NCBI GenBank assembly: GCA_021782495.1 | Contig: JAJXUV010000005.1 | Span: 1-64,000, forward strand | DNA: 64,000 bases | Source: Pseudomonadota bacterium | Lineage (GTDB): Bacteria; Pseudomonadota; Gammaproteobacteria; UBA1113 | Direction of reading: 5' to 3' | Part shown: positions 27,486 to 36,560 of the stretch, in pieces | Layout: every line of letters starts with the position of its first letter | Position numbering within the stretch: the stretch's first letter is position 1 | Notes under the pieces: generated by a model | Databases searched by the model: none | What the model saw: the letters and a program-made list of their open reading frames with translations, nothing else | What the model was told of the DNA's origin: nothing | Position numbers and translations under genes: made by a program

Positions 27486-30400
27486 TTAGCCTCCTGCCCC
27501 TAGCCCTGCGTTCAAGCCAACCTCCTGGATTGCGGTACTAAATGCATGCCTAGTCTCTTGCTTATGTTTGAAGAAGAGGGTCACTGCCGTACCAATAAAG
27601 AGCGTAAGCGCACCTGCAATCGCTAAGGCTACTCGTCTTAGTCCGTTATCTTTTTGCCACTCTCGGTGTTGTGCTTGTTGAGCCAATGCGTCAATATTCG
27701 CTTGGTGTTTAGTCCTTTCAGGATTTTTACCGTCATAGACAACCGAGGCCATTCGAAGAATAGACTGCAGAACAGTGCACTTTGTTGTTTCGTTACGCCC
27801 AATATCCTCTAAAATAACTACTCCTGCTTTTTTAACCTTCTCTAAGCTGCTCTGTTTTTTCTCTATTTCTGGCTTCTTTTGACCCGTTACGTTTAGATTT
27901 CTTGCTTCGTCGGCAAGGTTTAAAATAAGAGATTGATGCGACAGATTAACAAGAGGAACAATGTCATTAAAAGCCCGCTGATAAATCTCTATCATGGGAT
28001 GAAAATAGCCTTTGCTGTGCTCGTCATGATCGTTATACTCCATGGATAGCAGCGTATCCATTGATGTCGTCATGCCCATTTCTTTTAGTCGCTTTTCATC
28101 TTCAAGAAGCTTATCCATTATTTTCTGTACGATCATAGGCCTATACTGCTCTACATCATTTTCGTTTGCCTCCAAGTCAGCAAGATCTATCAAGCATCTT
28201 ATTGTTCCGCTAGATGGACATGGTATTAATACAGTGGCTGAAATAATGCCTCCGGAGTCATTTTTTTGCAAATATATTGTCTTTCCTATAGGCACATCAG
28301 GAATCTCTTCGCACACCTCAAATAGGGCGCTGCTACAAGGACGCATACCTTTTCCCATCAAAGATTTACCGAGCCCCATGATGCGCGAAAGTCGAGTGCT
28401 TATCTCTTCATCGCCTGGAGTCGCGGACAGCTGCTTTGTTTCTAGCAATGCAGCAAGAACAAGATCCTCAAGGTCTTGCCTATTCATCTCTATTAATGTA
28501 CCTGGATGCTTGAGGATCCCAGACACGAGCGCACACATTCCTGGAGAAATTTCTTGCCCCGAAATAAAGAGCAGTACCTTTTGCTTGAGCGCAACCCTAT
28601 TGCGAGCTTGGCTTGCAGATCCTGAAGGAAACATCTTGATAAAGTTAAGCACATCTTCTAGACTTGTAAAAGACAGTAGGCTGGCCTCGTCACCAAACGG
28701 CTCATGCTCGTCTGAGAGCAGCGGCATCGCGTCCACCTTATCGAGTACTGCCTCTTCTTGCTTCTCTACTTTACCTCGATCAAGAGGCACCATCATCATG
28801 TCCAATATTTGTGTTCCAGGGACTATAGATTCTAGTTGCCTGTGTTGAAGCTCATCGTTAGATTCTCGCTGGTCTCGAATCTGCACACCTTGTTCCTGCC
28901 GCAATTGGGTGAAAAGCTGGTTTAAGAAGAACTCACGAGTAACCTCCAAAAGCTTATCTCTACAGTCTCTTCGCTGTTGAGGATCCGATAAGCCGTCAAC
29001 CGATTCCCTGTTGTTCTGAACCATCCACTCTAAAACGTGTCGCTCATATCGTGCCTCTGCCTCTTCTTTTTCCCCTCTATTTGGCTCTTTCCGCTCAGGA
29101 ATTTCCATCATTTTCTTAAACTGATCTTCACTAATAGTGTTGCCGGTTGTTTCCCGATAAGCAGAAAATGCCCTTAACAACTCTCGCAATAGCGACGATT
29201 CCTCATTTTCCTCGTCTCCACCTTCTTCCTCACCACTTGACTGCTTGAGCCCAATAAACTTCTGGTGAAGCGCTTGTGCATCCAGCCCTTCTAGTTTTTT
29301 AAATGCCTTCAGCAGCGCTATAAATTGCCCGTCAAGCTTTAGGGTTCCTGTTTGCTCCACACCATTACGATCAACAAGACGGTATTGGCCGTCTTCCTTG
29401 AGTGTAATCGCACTAGAGCTGGCGCAATTAAATTCTGCATTGCTATCCAGCAATTTGAGTTCGGTGCACGCCTCTCTCTTTGTAGTCGGAACTAAGACTT
29501 TGTTGTTTCCAAGGGCTTTGGCCCCGGCGAAGCGAATAAGTTGTCGTTCTTCCTCTGAGAAGGGAGCCGATAAATCTTGAAGTTTTTGCCAAAACAGTTT
29601 AAAGCCACGGTCTTCAGAAATATTCGCTAAACCCAGGCAATACGAAGTAATTTGCACAAACCGTCGAAGCGCTACTGGGTCAGTTGTACTTGCTTGGTTA
29701 AGGATAAACCAGTGTGCAAAATGATTGTAAATATCCTGCGACTGGCCTACTAAGTTCCATAAATTAGACCTTATCTCATCTTGAATTAACCGAAGGTCGT
29801 CCTCTGTTACAGTTTCGGACTCACTTAACCCTGATATAAGCCGATCAATAGCGGACACTAAAACTTCTGGTAACACTTTATCTTGAGAGTCCAGCTTAGA
29901 AAAGCTTTGTATTAAATACAACCAACGGAAATCCAGATCCTTCGTCTCAGGAAGATAGGCGTGAAAAAGTCTTTTCTGAGTTTCAGGATCTTTTTCTTTC
30001 CATATGGCGCTTGCTATGTCTTGCGACAACTGACGTATAAAGGGTTTTGCTTCAGGGATTTGTTCCAATATTCTTATTATCTCAGTTGCTTTGCCTACGT
30101 ACTCCTGGAGGTATTCTGGTTCCAGCGCAACCCTTAGTTTACAAGCCATGAAGTTTAGAAGAGCAATTTGTTGCTCCCCATTCAAAACAGGCTCGCTCTG
30201 ACTAGACCACAAAATATAAGGTACACTCCGCTGGCTCTTAGCAAGCTGCTGAGCTTTCTCATAGAAAGAAGTTAGAGGCGGCATATCCACCGGCGTATCC
30301 AATTTCTTCATGGCTTCTAGATTTTCATTCAAGTCACCCCACTGATGAGCACCCTGTAGGTAGTGTTCAGCACATAAGGCTTGAAGTTGGGTTAGCAGCG

Positions 30401-32822
30401 CCAGCGAAGGCTCTTCTTCTGTGAACGGCTGGTTTGCTTTTTCCGCTTTTTGTTTTCGGTCCTTATAAGCCTTCTGTTGTTTTTCTTTTTCAGCTATACA
30501 ATAGACTAAGCCCGCAAATAAAATGTTGGGAGCAAGGCCTTGTAATTTTTCAAAATCCCCGTTTAAAGACTCTGAATTCATAGTAGCTATGAGACGAACA
30601 AACCGCCTCATTTCTCGGATTTGTATAGATTTTTCCTGAGAGGAGCATATTGATTCTATCAATAGTTGCATGAAAATTTCAGGAGCCAAAGAATAGGTAA
30701 CGTTTGGAATAGCCTCTGGGAGAACTTCTTCTTCTTTTTCTCCTTTTCCTTCTTCTTCTCCTTCGACTACTACTACTTCTTCTTCTCCTCCTACTACTTC
30801 TTTCTCTCTATGAATTTCCCTATCGTCGATCTTTACTTCTTGTACAAGTCCTATTATAAGCTCCTTTTTACAAGCTAAGTTCACGCCTTTTATAATCTCT
30901 GGGCAAAACATTTCGATACCACCACAGTGGCAGGCCCAAGCAAAATCCGCTTTCTCTGCTGGATTTAGGTAGTGAAGACGAGTTACAAACATTGGTATAA
31001 GCTGATCTTTTAAAAGACTAAATTCGCCTTTAGACGCGAGTTCAGAAATTTGTTTTGCTATCTCATAAAGATTCTGACCGTCTTGCGGGCTAACAACCAC
31101 CACCATTGCCAAAACCAAACGCGCTAATAAATCTTTGGGAAACACTAGGGGCTTAGTGTTTATCCACTCTTTTAGCCTCGATTTAGCGAGCTCCCCCCCT
31201 GCTGGCATCTTATCATCCAAAAGATAGCCCAATTGCGGAAGCGAATACCCCTGAATAAATTGGCGCAGGTAATACTGCTCATCTTGTCTTGCTTCTTCGT
31301 CTGAGTTAGACATGCAGGCCAAAACCCCATGCATTCTGCCTTCACATTTTGGAGGGATCTGTGCTTTGCGTGACAGAATTTGAATGATCTGGGGTTGGAC
31401 TCGGGCAAGCGTCCCAGGCGTTGTGTCTTTAATTTTCAATGCCTTCCATTCTTCATCTGTAAATTGATAGGTATAGGGCAAAATGCTTTTATTCTGCTCC
31501 TCTATACTTTGAAAAAATGATCTTTTATTTTCCCCTTCGAAAACAAAAGGCAAAGGGAAACGTATCGTGCAGTTCTTATCTTGCAGCGAAAGTATAATCT
31601 GAATCTGTGAATCTATACATTGGGGATCACTCCCAGAAACAAGTAGCTCACAGGGCTGGGTATACAAGCCCTTTCCCGTATTCATGTCAGCAACCCTTTG
31701 CAGGACTGCTCCTCGGTCATCTACCATAATCATATTCTCATGACTCGGTAATAGAGACATGATCCCACGAAGCATAAATTCCTTCCCATCATCGGGATAG
31801 GTTGTGGGGTCATCGAAATGAAGTAAACCTTCATAGAAATTTCCAGGTTTGTCCGTTTTTTCGTGAGCGCGATTATTTCGCGCTCTCTTTTTTTTAGCAG
31901 AATTTTGTAATTTGTCCTTTAACTCCTGTTTTATCGTGCCTAAGTTTATGCGAACTTTCTGAATCAGCTCCGATAAAGCATTAACATCTGCTACGCCCTT
32001 GAGGTCTGAGATCTCTTTCTCGAGAACCTCAATTTGCCACTGAAGGATATTGACTTCTTCTAATAACTTAGAAGCCAGCGCTTTTTGCTCCTGATCTCCT
32101 ACTTTGGCCCCAGCGTCTGCTTTTTCTTTCGCTTTTCTTTTTTGTTCGAGTTCTACCTTTTTTTCCTCTAACTGTTTTTGTATTTCTATTAATATACCTT
32201 CTTTTTGAAAAAAATCATGCAAAAGGTTGTTTAATTTTTGGAAATATTGAGCCTGAAAGTCATATTGAATTTTATTTTTCATCCATTCACAATCGAGTCG
32301 ATAAGCATCGTGTGCTATTGTATCTATTGCTAGTAACTCTGCTTCAAGCACAACACGGGGATCAGCATTAAAATGAAGCTCCTCTTTTGCTGCGCGAGGA
32401 TTTTTTTTCTTCTTGGCTTTCTCGTTTTTGTAATAGTCAACAGCAATCTGTTCAACGGGTTCAACTTGTTCCCTGTAATAAGCTCCTAGCTCTGATTCAA
32501 CAAGATGAGAAGCAGTCGTAACAACTGCTGCTACGCTTAAGCCTTTTTTTGCAACATGTTTTTTAACCTTTAAACGAGTCGCATTACCCGTCGCATAGTC
32601 GTTTATTGCTTCATCCTTTGGGAAAGCAATCTCCGCCTTTGAATTATCCGGTCGGTTTGACCCAAAAATTGAAGCTGTGCAAAAATCAACCTCTCCGTAT
32701 CCTAACTTACGCGCTGCCTCCAAGGCCGGGTCGTTATATTCTCCAGTCGTTTTGTTACATAAGGTATCATCAACATCAAAAACCAATCTTGGTCTTCGTT
32801 GTATTTTTGGTTGTTTTGGCAT
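27486..32822 (-). CDS. Giant protein: HAD-type N-terminus, coiled coil, C-terminal membrane anchor
   Basis: About 1778 residues from ATG 32822 (ribosome site AAAGGGA); an upstream ATG at 32867 would add 15. Residues in the longer numbering: HAD motif I LVFDVDDTLC (~28-37), a motif II-like VDFCTAS, and motif IV-like MIMVDDRG at ~377. The motifs are separated by a charged coiled coil (~219-293), which would act as a cap insertion. The middle is helical, with an acidic low-complexity tract near residue 700 (GEEEVVVVEGEEEG). One hydrophobic span lies near the end (~1742-1766), followed by a short tail. No family is recognised beyond HAD. Size, coiled coil and tail anchor resemble Dot/Icm substrates in related bacteria; that role is inference. 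Confidence 0.7.
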   Translation of the reverse strand: MPKQPKIQRRPRLVFDVDDTLCNKTTGEYNDPALEAARKLGYGEVDFCTASIFGSNRPDNSKAEIAFPKDEAINDYATGNATRLKVKKHVAKKGLSVAAVVTTASHLVESELGAYYREQVEPVEQIAVDYYKNEKAKKKKNPRAAKEELHFNADPRVVLEAELLAIDTIAHDAYRLDCEWMKNKIQYDFQAQYFQKLNNLLHDFFQKEGILIEIQKQLEEKKVELEQKRKAKEKADAGAKVGDQEQKALASKLLEEVNILQWQIEVLEKEISDLKGVADVNALSELIQKVRINLGTIKQELKDKLQNSAKKKRARNNRAHEKTDKPGNFYEGLLHFDDPTTYPDDGKEFMLRGIMSLLPSHENMIMVDDRGAVLQRVADMNTGKGLYTQPCELLVSGSDPQCIDSQIQIILSLQDKNCTIRFPLPFVFEGENKRSFFQSIEEQNKSILPYTYQFTDEEWKALKIKDTTPGTLARVQPQIIQILSRKAQIPPKCEGRMHGVLACMSNSDEEARQDEQYYLRQFIQGYSLPQLGYLLDDKMPAGGELAKSRLKEWINTKPLVFPKDLLARLVLAMVVVVSPQDGQNLYEIAKQISELASKGEFSLLKDQLIPMFVTRLHYLNPAEKADFAWACHCGGIEMFCPEIIKGVNLACKKELIIGLVQEVKIDDREIHREKEVVGGEEEVVVVEGEEEGKGEKEEEVLPEAIPNVTYSLAPEIFMQLLIESICSSQEKSIQIREMRRFVRLIATMNSESLNGDFEKLQGLAPNILFAGLVYCIAEKEKQQKAYKDRKQKAEKANQPFTEEEPSLALLTQLQALCAEHYLQGAHQWGDLNENLEAMKKLDTPVDMPPLTSFYEKAQQLAKSQRSVPYILWSSQSEPVLNGEQQIALLNFMACKLRVALEPEYLQEYVGKATEIIRILEQIPEAKPFIRQLSQDIASAIWKEKDPETQKRLFHAYLPETKDLDFRWLYLIQSFSKLDSQDKVLPEVLVSAIDRLISGLSESETVTEDDLRLIQDEIRSNLWNLVGQSQDIYNHFAHWFILNQASTTDPVALRRFVQITSYCLGLANISEDRGFKLFWQKLQDLSAPFSEEERQLIRFAGAKALGNNKVLVPTTKREACTELKLLDSNAEFNCASSSAITLKEDGQYRLVDRNGVEQTGTLKLDGQFIALLKAFKKLEGLDAQALHQKFIGLKQSSGEEEGGDEENEESSLLRELLRAFSAYRETTGNTISEDQFKKMMEIPERKEPNRGEKEEAEARYERHVLEWMVQNNRESVDGLSDPQQRRDCRDKLLEVTREFFLNQLFTQLRQEQGVQIRDQRESNDELQHRQLESIVPGTQILDMMMVPLDRGKVEKQEEAVLDKVDAMPLLSDEHEPFGDEASLLSFTSLEDVLNFIKMFPSGSASQARNRVALKQKVLLFISGQEISPGMCALVSGILKHPGTLIEMNRQDLEDLVLAALLETKQLSATPGDEEISTRLSRIMGLGKSLMGKGMRPCSSALFEVCEEIPDVPIGKTIYLQKNDSGGIISATVLIPCPSSGTIRCLIDLADLEANENDVEQYRPMIVQKIMDKLLEDEKRLKEMGMTTSMDTLLSMEYNDHDEHSKGYFHPMIEIYQRAFNDIVPLVNLSHQSLILNLADEARNLNVTGQKKPEIEKKQSSLEKVKKAGVVILEDIGRNETTKCTVLQSILRMASVVYDGKNPERTKHQANIDALAQQAQHREWQKDNGLRRVALAIAGALTLFIGTAVTLFFKHKQETRHAFSTAIQEVGLNAGLGAGG
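30723..30806. repeat. Trinucleotide-rich low-complexity tract inside the giant HAD gene
   Basis: Runs of CTT/TCC/ACT triplets on the plus strand encode an acidic Glu/Val-rich stretch. The tract is microsatellite-like and length changes in multiples of three would keep the frame. Confidence 0.6.
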
Positions 32823-32914
32823 GGCAATTCCCTTTATTAAGTCGTTAAATAGTCTTGATAGCGACATTCTATCACGAATAACCTTAAGAAAAGATTAAAC
32901 GCGAAGGTAATTAT

Positions 32915-33349
32915 TTCCTATACAGGGTAAAGGCATCTAAATTTTAAACAAATTTAGCATAAACACCTTTTTTTGTTTATTTAATATACAGCACAGCTGC
33001 TTTTAAGCTATAACAAGTGAAATAAAGGGGGTTTAATATCTTGTCACAAGAGATAATTTAACCGAGCCGCGACCGTCAGGGAGCGGTGGTTCGAAGTAAG
33101 AAATCACAGTTACCTTCGATATTTTGGAAGGTTTTTTATCGGAGTCAGGATAGAGATCTTAAAAAAGTGAAAAGCCTATCACCCTCTTCTCCTAACCATA
33201 ATTCCTTACTTCGAACCACCGCTCCCTGACGGTCGCGGCTGGCTTAGAAACAGCCCGGCGATTGTGACAAGATACGGGTTTGATGTGCTTTTTATTAGCA
33301 AAAATCCCATTCTTGTGCAAATTTAGATGCGTTTACCCTGCTTCCTATA
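32915..33349. mobile_element. ~419-bp MITE-like element with 22-bp terminal inverted repeats and 8-bp target duplication
   Basis: The left end CAGGGTAAAGGCATCTAAAT (from 32923) and the right end read inward from 33340 (CAGGGTAAACGCATCTAAAT on the other strand) are inverted repeats with one mismatch. TTCCTATA flanks both sides (32915-32922 and 33342-33349), as a target-site duplication. Inside are nested inverted pairs: ATCTTGTCACAA (33038-33049)/TTGTGACAAGAT (33262-33273), and ~40-base arms at 33060-33100 and 33205-33245 built on CCGAGCCGCGACCGTC. No transposase frame is present, so mobility would need an enzyme in trans. Confidence 0.8.
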
Positions 33350-33388
33350 TTTTAAAAAATCGTATATTTTGGTTATAATATGTCTACC

Positions 33389-34540
33389 TCAATCCAAAGT
33401 CTGACGATAGCGCTTAACCGCAAAAAGCAACATCACCACAGCAAAGAGCAACATCGGCCAAACGTCTGTCCACACTTGAACAATGCCGTTGCCTTTTAGC
33501 AAAATCCCGCGCGTAATGCGCACCATATGCGTTAAAGGCAAGGTTTGTCCGAGCACAATGGCCCACTTTGGCATGCCATAAAAAGGAAACATAAATCCAG
33601 ACAATAAAATAGATGGCAAGAAAAAGAAAAAAGTCATTTGCATCGCTTGGAGTTGTGTACTGGCTAAGGTTGAGAAAAACAACCCCATCGCTAAATTCGC
33701 CACAATGAAAGGAAAAATACAAATAAATAATAAAGTAATATGACCATATATCGGTATGTGAAATAATACCTTTGCCAGTATTAATACGACGATCGTTTGT
33801 GCATATCCCAATAAAACATAAGGCAGCATTTTGCCAAACATCACTTCCTTAGGTTTAATCGGAGTGGCCAACAAACTTTCCATAGTACCTCTTTCGATTT
33901 CACGGGTAATGGCTTGTGCCGTCACGGTGATCATCGACATGGTTAAAATCACCCCCAACAATCCTGGAATAATATTGTAAGCAGTAATGTCTTCCGGGTT
34001 ATACAAAGAATGGTTGATCACTTCGAAACTCGGTGTTTGAGGTTTTAAAACTTGTCTTCCGCCTAATAATAAAGGATCAAACACCGTCGCCGATAATTTT
34101 CCTAAAGCCTGAATCGCTGGACCAATGGCCACGCCGTCGGTGGCATCTGCTTCCACTAAAATATTCGGTGCATTGCCACGCAAAAAATCGCGCGTAAAAT
34201 TCGGGGGAATCGAAAAGACAAACAAGACTTTATTTTTTCGTAATAAATTTTCCGCCTCGGGCTCACTGTTTACAATAGAAACAATGCGAAAATAATCCGT
34301 ATTTTGCAAGCCTGTCACAAAAGAACGGACATAAGGACCACTGTCGCCTAAGACCAAAGCCGTGGGTAAATGTTTGGGATTGGTGTTGATGGCATAACCA
34401 AAGATGATCAACTGAATGACGGGGATCCACAAAATTAAACCGAGTGTCACTTTATCCCGACGCATGTGAATGAATTCCTTGCGCAACATCGCCCACAAAC
34501 GGTGTATGAAAGAATCGTCAAAAGTTGCTTCAGGCTCCAT
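33389..34540 (-). CDS. ABC-2 type exporter permease (YbhS/YbhR/YhhJ-like)
   Basis: Inner-membrane permease of an export ABC transporter. The 383-residue protein has an N-terminal span (LGLILWIPVIQLIIFGYAI), a large periplasmic region (~60-190), and a block of five spans in the C-terminal half. The ABC-2 signature QAITREIERGTMESLLATPIKPKEVMFGKMLPY is present. ATG 34540 is preceded by GAGGGGAACC; it overlaps the ATPase gene by 11 bases. It is last in an HlyD-ATPase-permease operon. E. coli equivalents usually carry two permeases; here one is present, so it should homodimerise. Substrate unknown. Confidence 0.9.
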   Translation of the reverse strand: MEPEATFDDSFIHRLWAMLRKEFIHMRRDKVTLGLILWIPVIQLIIFGYAINTNPKHLPTALVLGDSGPYVRSFVTGLQNTDYFRIVSIVNSEPEAENLLRKNKVLFVFSIPPNFTRDFLRGNAPNILVEADATDGVAIGPAIQALGKLSATVFDPLLLGGRQVLKPQTPSFEVINHSLYNPEDITAYNIIPGLLGVILTMSMITVTAQAITREIERGTMESLLATPIKPKEVMFGKMLPYVLLGYAQTIVVLILAKVLFHIPIYGHITLLFICIFPFIVANLAMGLFFSTLASTQLQAMQMTFFFFLPSILLSGFMFPFYGMPKWAIVLGQTLPLTHMVRITRGILLKGNGIVQVWTDVWPMLLFAVVMLLFAVKRYRQTLD

Positions 34541-35468
34541 GGTTCCCCTCTTCTGGTTCATTTTTAATGAGTGCAATAAAAACATCTTCTAACCGGGGAT
34601 ACACTTCTGCTAATTGCAATTGATGTTGTTTGACATAGGCTTGCAAAACGCCGGCAATTTTATCGTGATCGTAACCACTGACGTGCAAGGTACTGCCAAA
34701 ACTGCCGACTTGATCCAATTCCGGCAAGTGCCTTAAAGCGTGCAAATGTCCTTGGATGTTTTCCCCCGTGATTTCCCAAGTAAACAATTTGGCATCGCGC
34801 ACCACTTCTTGAGGCGTCCCTCGTGCCAAAATATCGCCATAAGCGATGTAAGCCAAATCGGTGCACCGTTCTGCTTCGTCCATGTAATGCGTTGCCACTA
34901 ACGTGGTGATCCCTTCCAAAGCCAAATCGTGCACGTGATCCCAAAATTCACGCCGTGCTTTGGGATCTACGCCGGCAGTGGGTTCATCCAACAACAACAA
35001 TTTGGGTTCGTGTAAAATGGCACAAGACAAAGCCACGCGTTGCTTCCACCCCCCCGACAAAGTATCGACCAATTGCGTCCGCCGATCGTATAAGCCTAAA
35101 TTTTTTAAGGCTTTTTTTACGCGTTCTTGGCGTTTGTCCATCCCATACACCGTGGCCACAAAATCTAAATTTTCTTCGATACTCAAATCCCCATACAAAC
35201 TAAATTTTTGAGTCATGTAACCGACTTGCTTTTTAATTTCGCGCGATTGGGTTAATACATTCAATCCCAAACATTGTCCTTCCCCCGCATCCGGCGTCAA
35301 CAAACCACACAACATGCGAATTGTCGTGGTTTTACCACTGCCATTCGGACCTAAAAAGCCGAAAATTGCTCCTTTTTTAACTTGTAAATCGATGCCATTA
35401 ACGACAGTCATTGAGCCAAATTTTTTGGTGAGCCCTTTGACGTCAATGATCCAATTTGAATCGTTCAT
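34530..35468 (-). CDS. ABC exporter ATPase (YbhF/DrrA-like)
   Basis: Cytosolic ATPase that powers the adjacent permease. The 312 residues include Walker A GPNGSGKTTT (~40), Q-loop YMTQKFSLY, signature LSGGWKQRVAL, Walker B LLLLDEPTAGVD and H-loop VATHYMDEAERC. The C-terminal ~80 residues form the extension typical of drug/antibiotic-type ABC-2 exporters. A single nucleotide-binding domain is present, so it dimerises. It overlaps the HlyD gene by four bases. Confidence 0.94.
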   Translation of the reverse strand: MNDSNWIIDVKGLTKKFGSMTVVNGIDLQVKKGAIFGFLGPNGSGKTTTIRMLCGLLTPDAGEGQCLGLNVLTQSREIKKQVGYMTQKFSLYGDLSIEENLDFVATVYGMDKRQERVKKALKNLGLYDRRTQLVDTLSGGWKQRVALSCAILHEPKLLLLDEPTAGVDPKARREFWDHVHDLALEGITTLVATHYMDEAERCTDLAYIAYGDILARGTPQEVVRDAKLFTWEITGENIQGHLHALRHLPELDQVGSFGSTLHVSGYDHDKIAGVLQAYVKQHQLQLAEVYPRLEDVFIALIKNEPEEGNHGA

Positions 35469-36442
35469 CGGGGATCTCGTAAATACACTTCCACTGGACT
35501 TCCAGGGTGAAACTGCAATGCGATCTTTTCTGGCAATTTGGCTTCAACCCGATACACCAATTTCGCTTTAGAAGCTTCGCTGTAAATCACGGGCGGTGTG
35601 TATTCCGCATTTTTAGAAACAAAACTGACCTGAACGGGTATCGCTTTTTTCTTTCCATCCACCATAAACCAGACTGTTTGTCCCAATTTGATTTGACTGT
35701 AATGCGGCTCTGGAACATAAAATAAAATGCGCATTTCTTTAGGGCTTAAAATGGCTAGAACCGCTTGACCAGCGACCACAAATTCTCCGGGTCTAAAAAA
35801 AGTATCGAACACAATGCCACTGTCCGTGGCAACACCCGTTTTTTGTGACAATTGCCAAGCAGCCGCTTTCATGGCCGAGTCAGCCGCATTCACTTTTTCC
35901 CATTGTGCTTGGATCACGTGTTGACGTGATCCCAATTCTGCTTCTGCCAAATTAGCTTGCAATTGATTGACTTGTTCGAAACGCGCGCTGTAATCGGTTT
36001 GCGCAGCGTCCAATGCGGCTTGACTCACCGCATGTTTCTCATACAACCGTTGATAGCGCTCTAAAGTAATTTTGGACAGCGCCAATTGAGCTTGGCCTTG
36101 TAAAAGGCTGGCGTGCAAAGCCTCTAGAATCGTCGATCTTTGTCCATTTTCAAAGTCCAACAAAGTTTCTTGTGCTGCGGCTAAATTGTATTGGGCTTGA
36201 TTTAAATTGGAGCGTTCCGGTTCTGGATCTAATTGATAGAGTTTTTTATTGATGCTAATGGACTCACCTCTTCCGACGTATAAATCAAACAATTGTCCTG
36301 AGACAGGGGGAGAAATGTAAATGAGGTAAGCTTCGACGTAACCTAAATAAGCAGGATTGTTGCGATGGCAGGCGGCAAGAAGTCCCATGACGATAAATAA
36401 GATAAATATTCTGTTGATATATTTTATCGTCCTGATAAACAT
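35465..36442 (-). CDS. HlyD-family periplasmic adaptor lipoprotein
   Basis: Links the ABC-2 exporter to an outer-membrane channel. The 325 residues from ATG 36442 begin with a lipoprotein signal (FIVMGLLAAC). Next come the first barrel/lipoyl half (VEAYLIYISPPVSGQLFDLYVGRGESI), an alpha-hairpin (~75-185, coiled coil) and the second half with GIVFDTFFRPGEFVVAGQAV. The longer frame to 36547 reads through a palindromic repeat and is rejected. A GGAG site lies 12 bases upstream of the ATG. A cognate TolC-like channel is not in the window. Confidence 0.88.
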   Translation of the reverse strand: MFIRTIKYINRIFILFIVMGLLAACHRNNPAYLGYVEAYLIYISPPVSGQLFDLYVGRGESISINKKLYQLDPEPERSNLNQAQYNLAAAQETLLDFENGQRSTILEALHASLLQGQAQLALSKITLERYQRLYEKHAVSQAALDAAQTDYSARFEQVNQLQANLAEAELGSRQHVIQAQWEKVNAADSAMKAAAWQLSQKTGVATDSGIVFDTFFRPGEFVVAGQAVLAILSPKEMRILFYVPEPHYSQIKLGQTVWFMVDGKKKAIPVQVSFVSKNAEYTPPVIYSEASKAKLVYRVEAKLPEKIALQFHPGSPVEVYLRDPR

Positions 36443-36467
36443 GCTAAATAGTGGCTCCTTAGTGTGT

Positions 36468-36532
36468 AACCGAGCCGCGACCCTCAGGGAGCGGTTGAAC
36501 GACAACTGCTCCCTGAGGGTCGCGGCTCGGTT
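36468..36532. repeat. 30-bp-arm palindrome of the CCGAGCCGCGACC family
   Basis: Arms 36468-36497 and 36503-36532 are inverted copies with about one mismatch around a 5-base loop. The core CCGAGCCGCGACC(C)TCAGGGAGCGG is shared with the longer elements at 33060-33245 and 56493-56775. It lies in the 118-base gap between epmA and the exporter operon and may also serve as an RNA hairpin after epmA. Confidence 0.8.
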
Positions 36533-36560
36533 TAAATCGCGGCGCAATTATAATTACCGT

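Noticed and set aside
28042-28848. 268-residue plus-strand frame opposite the giant HAD gene
   Set aside because: Ser-rich antisense shadow without start signals; the minus-strand frame is far longer and coherent.
33060-33245. Possible CRISPR-like repeated units
   Set aside because: The repeats are inverted pairs inside a transposon-like element, not regularly spaced direct repeats, and no cas genes are present. No CRISPR array is seen anywhere in the window.
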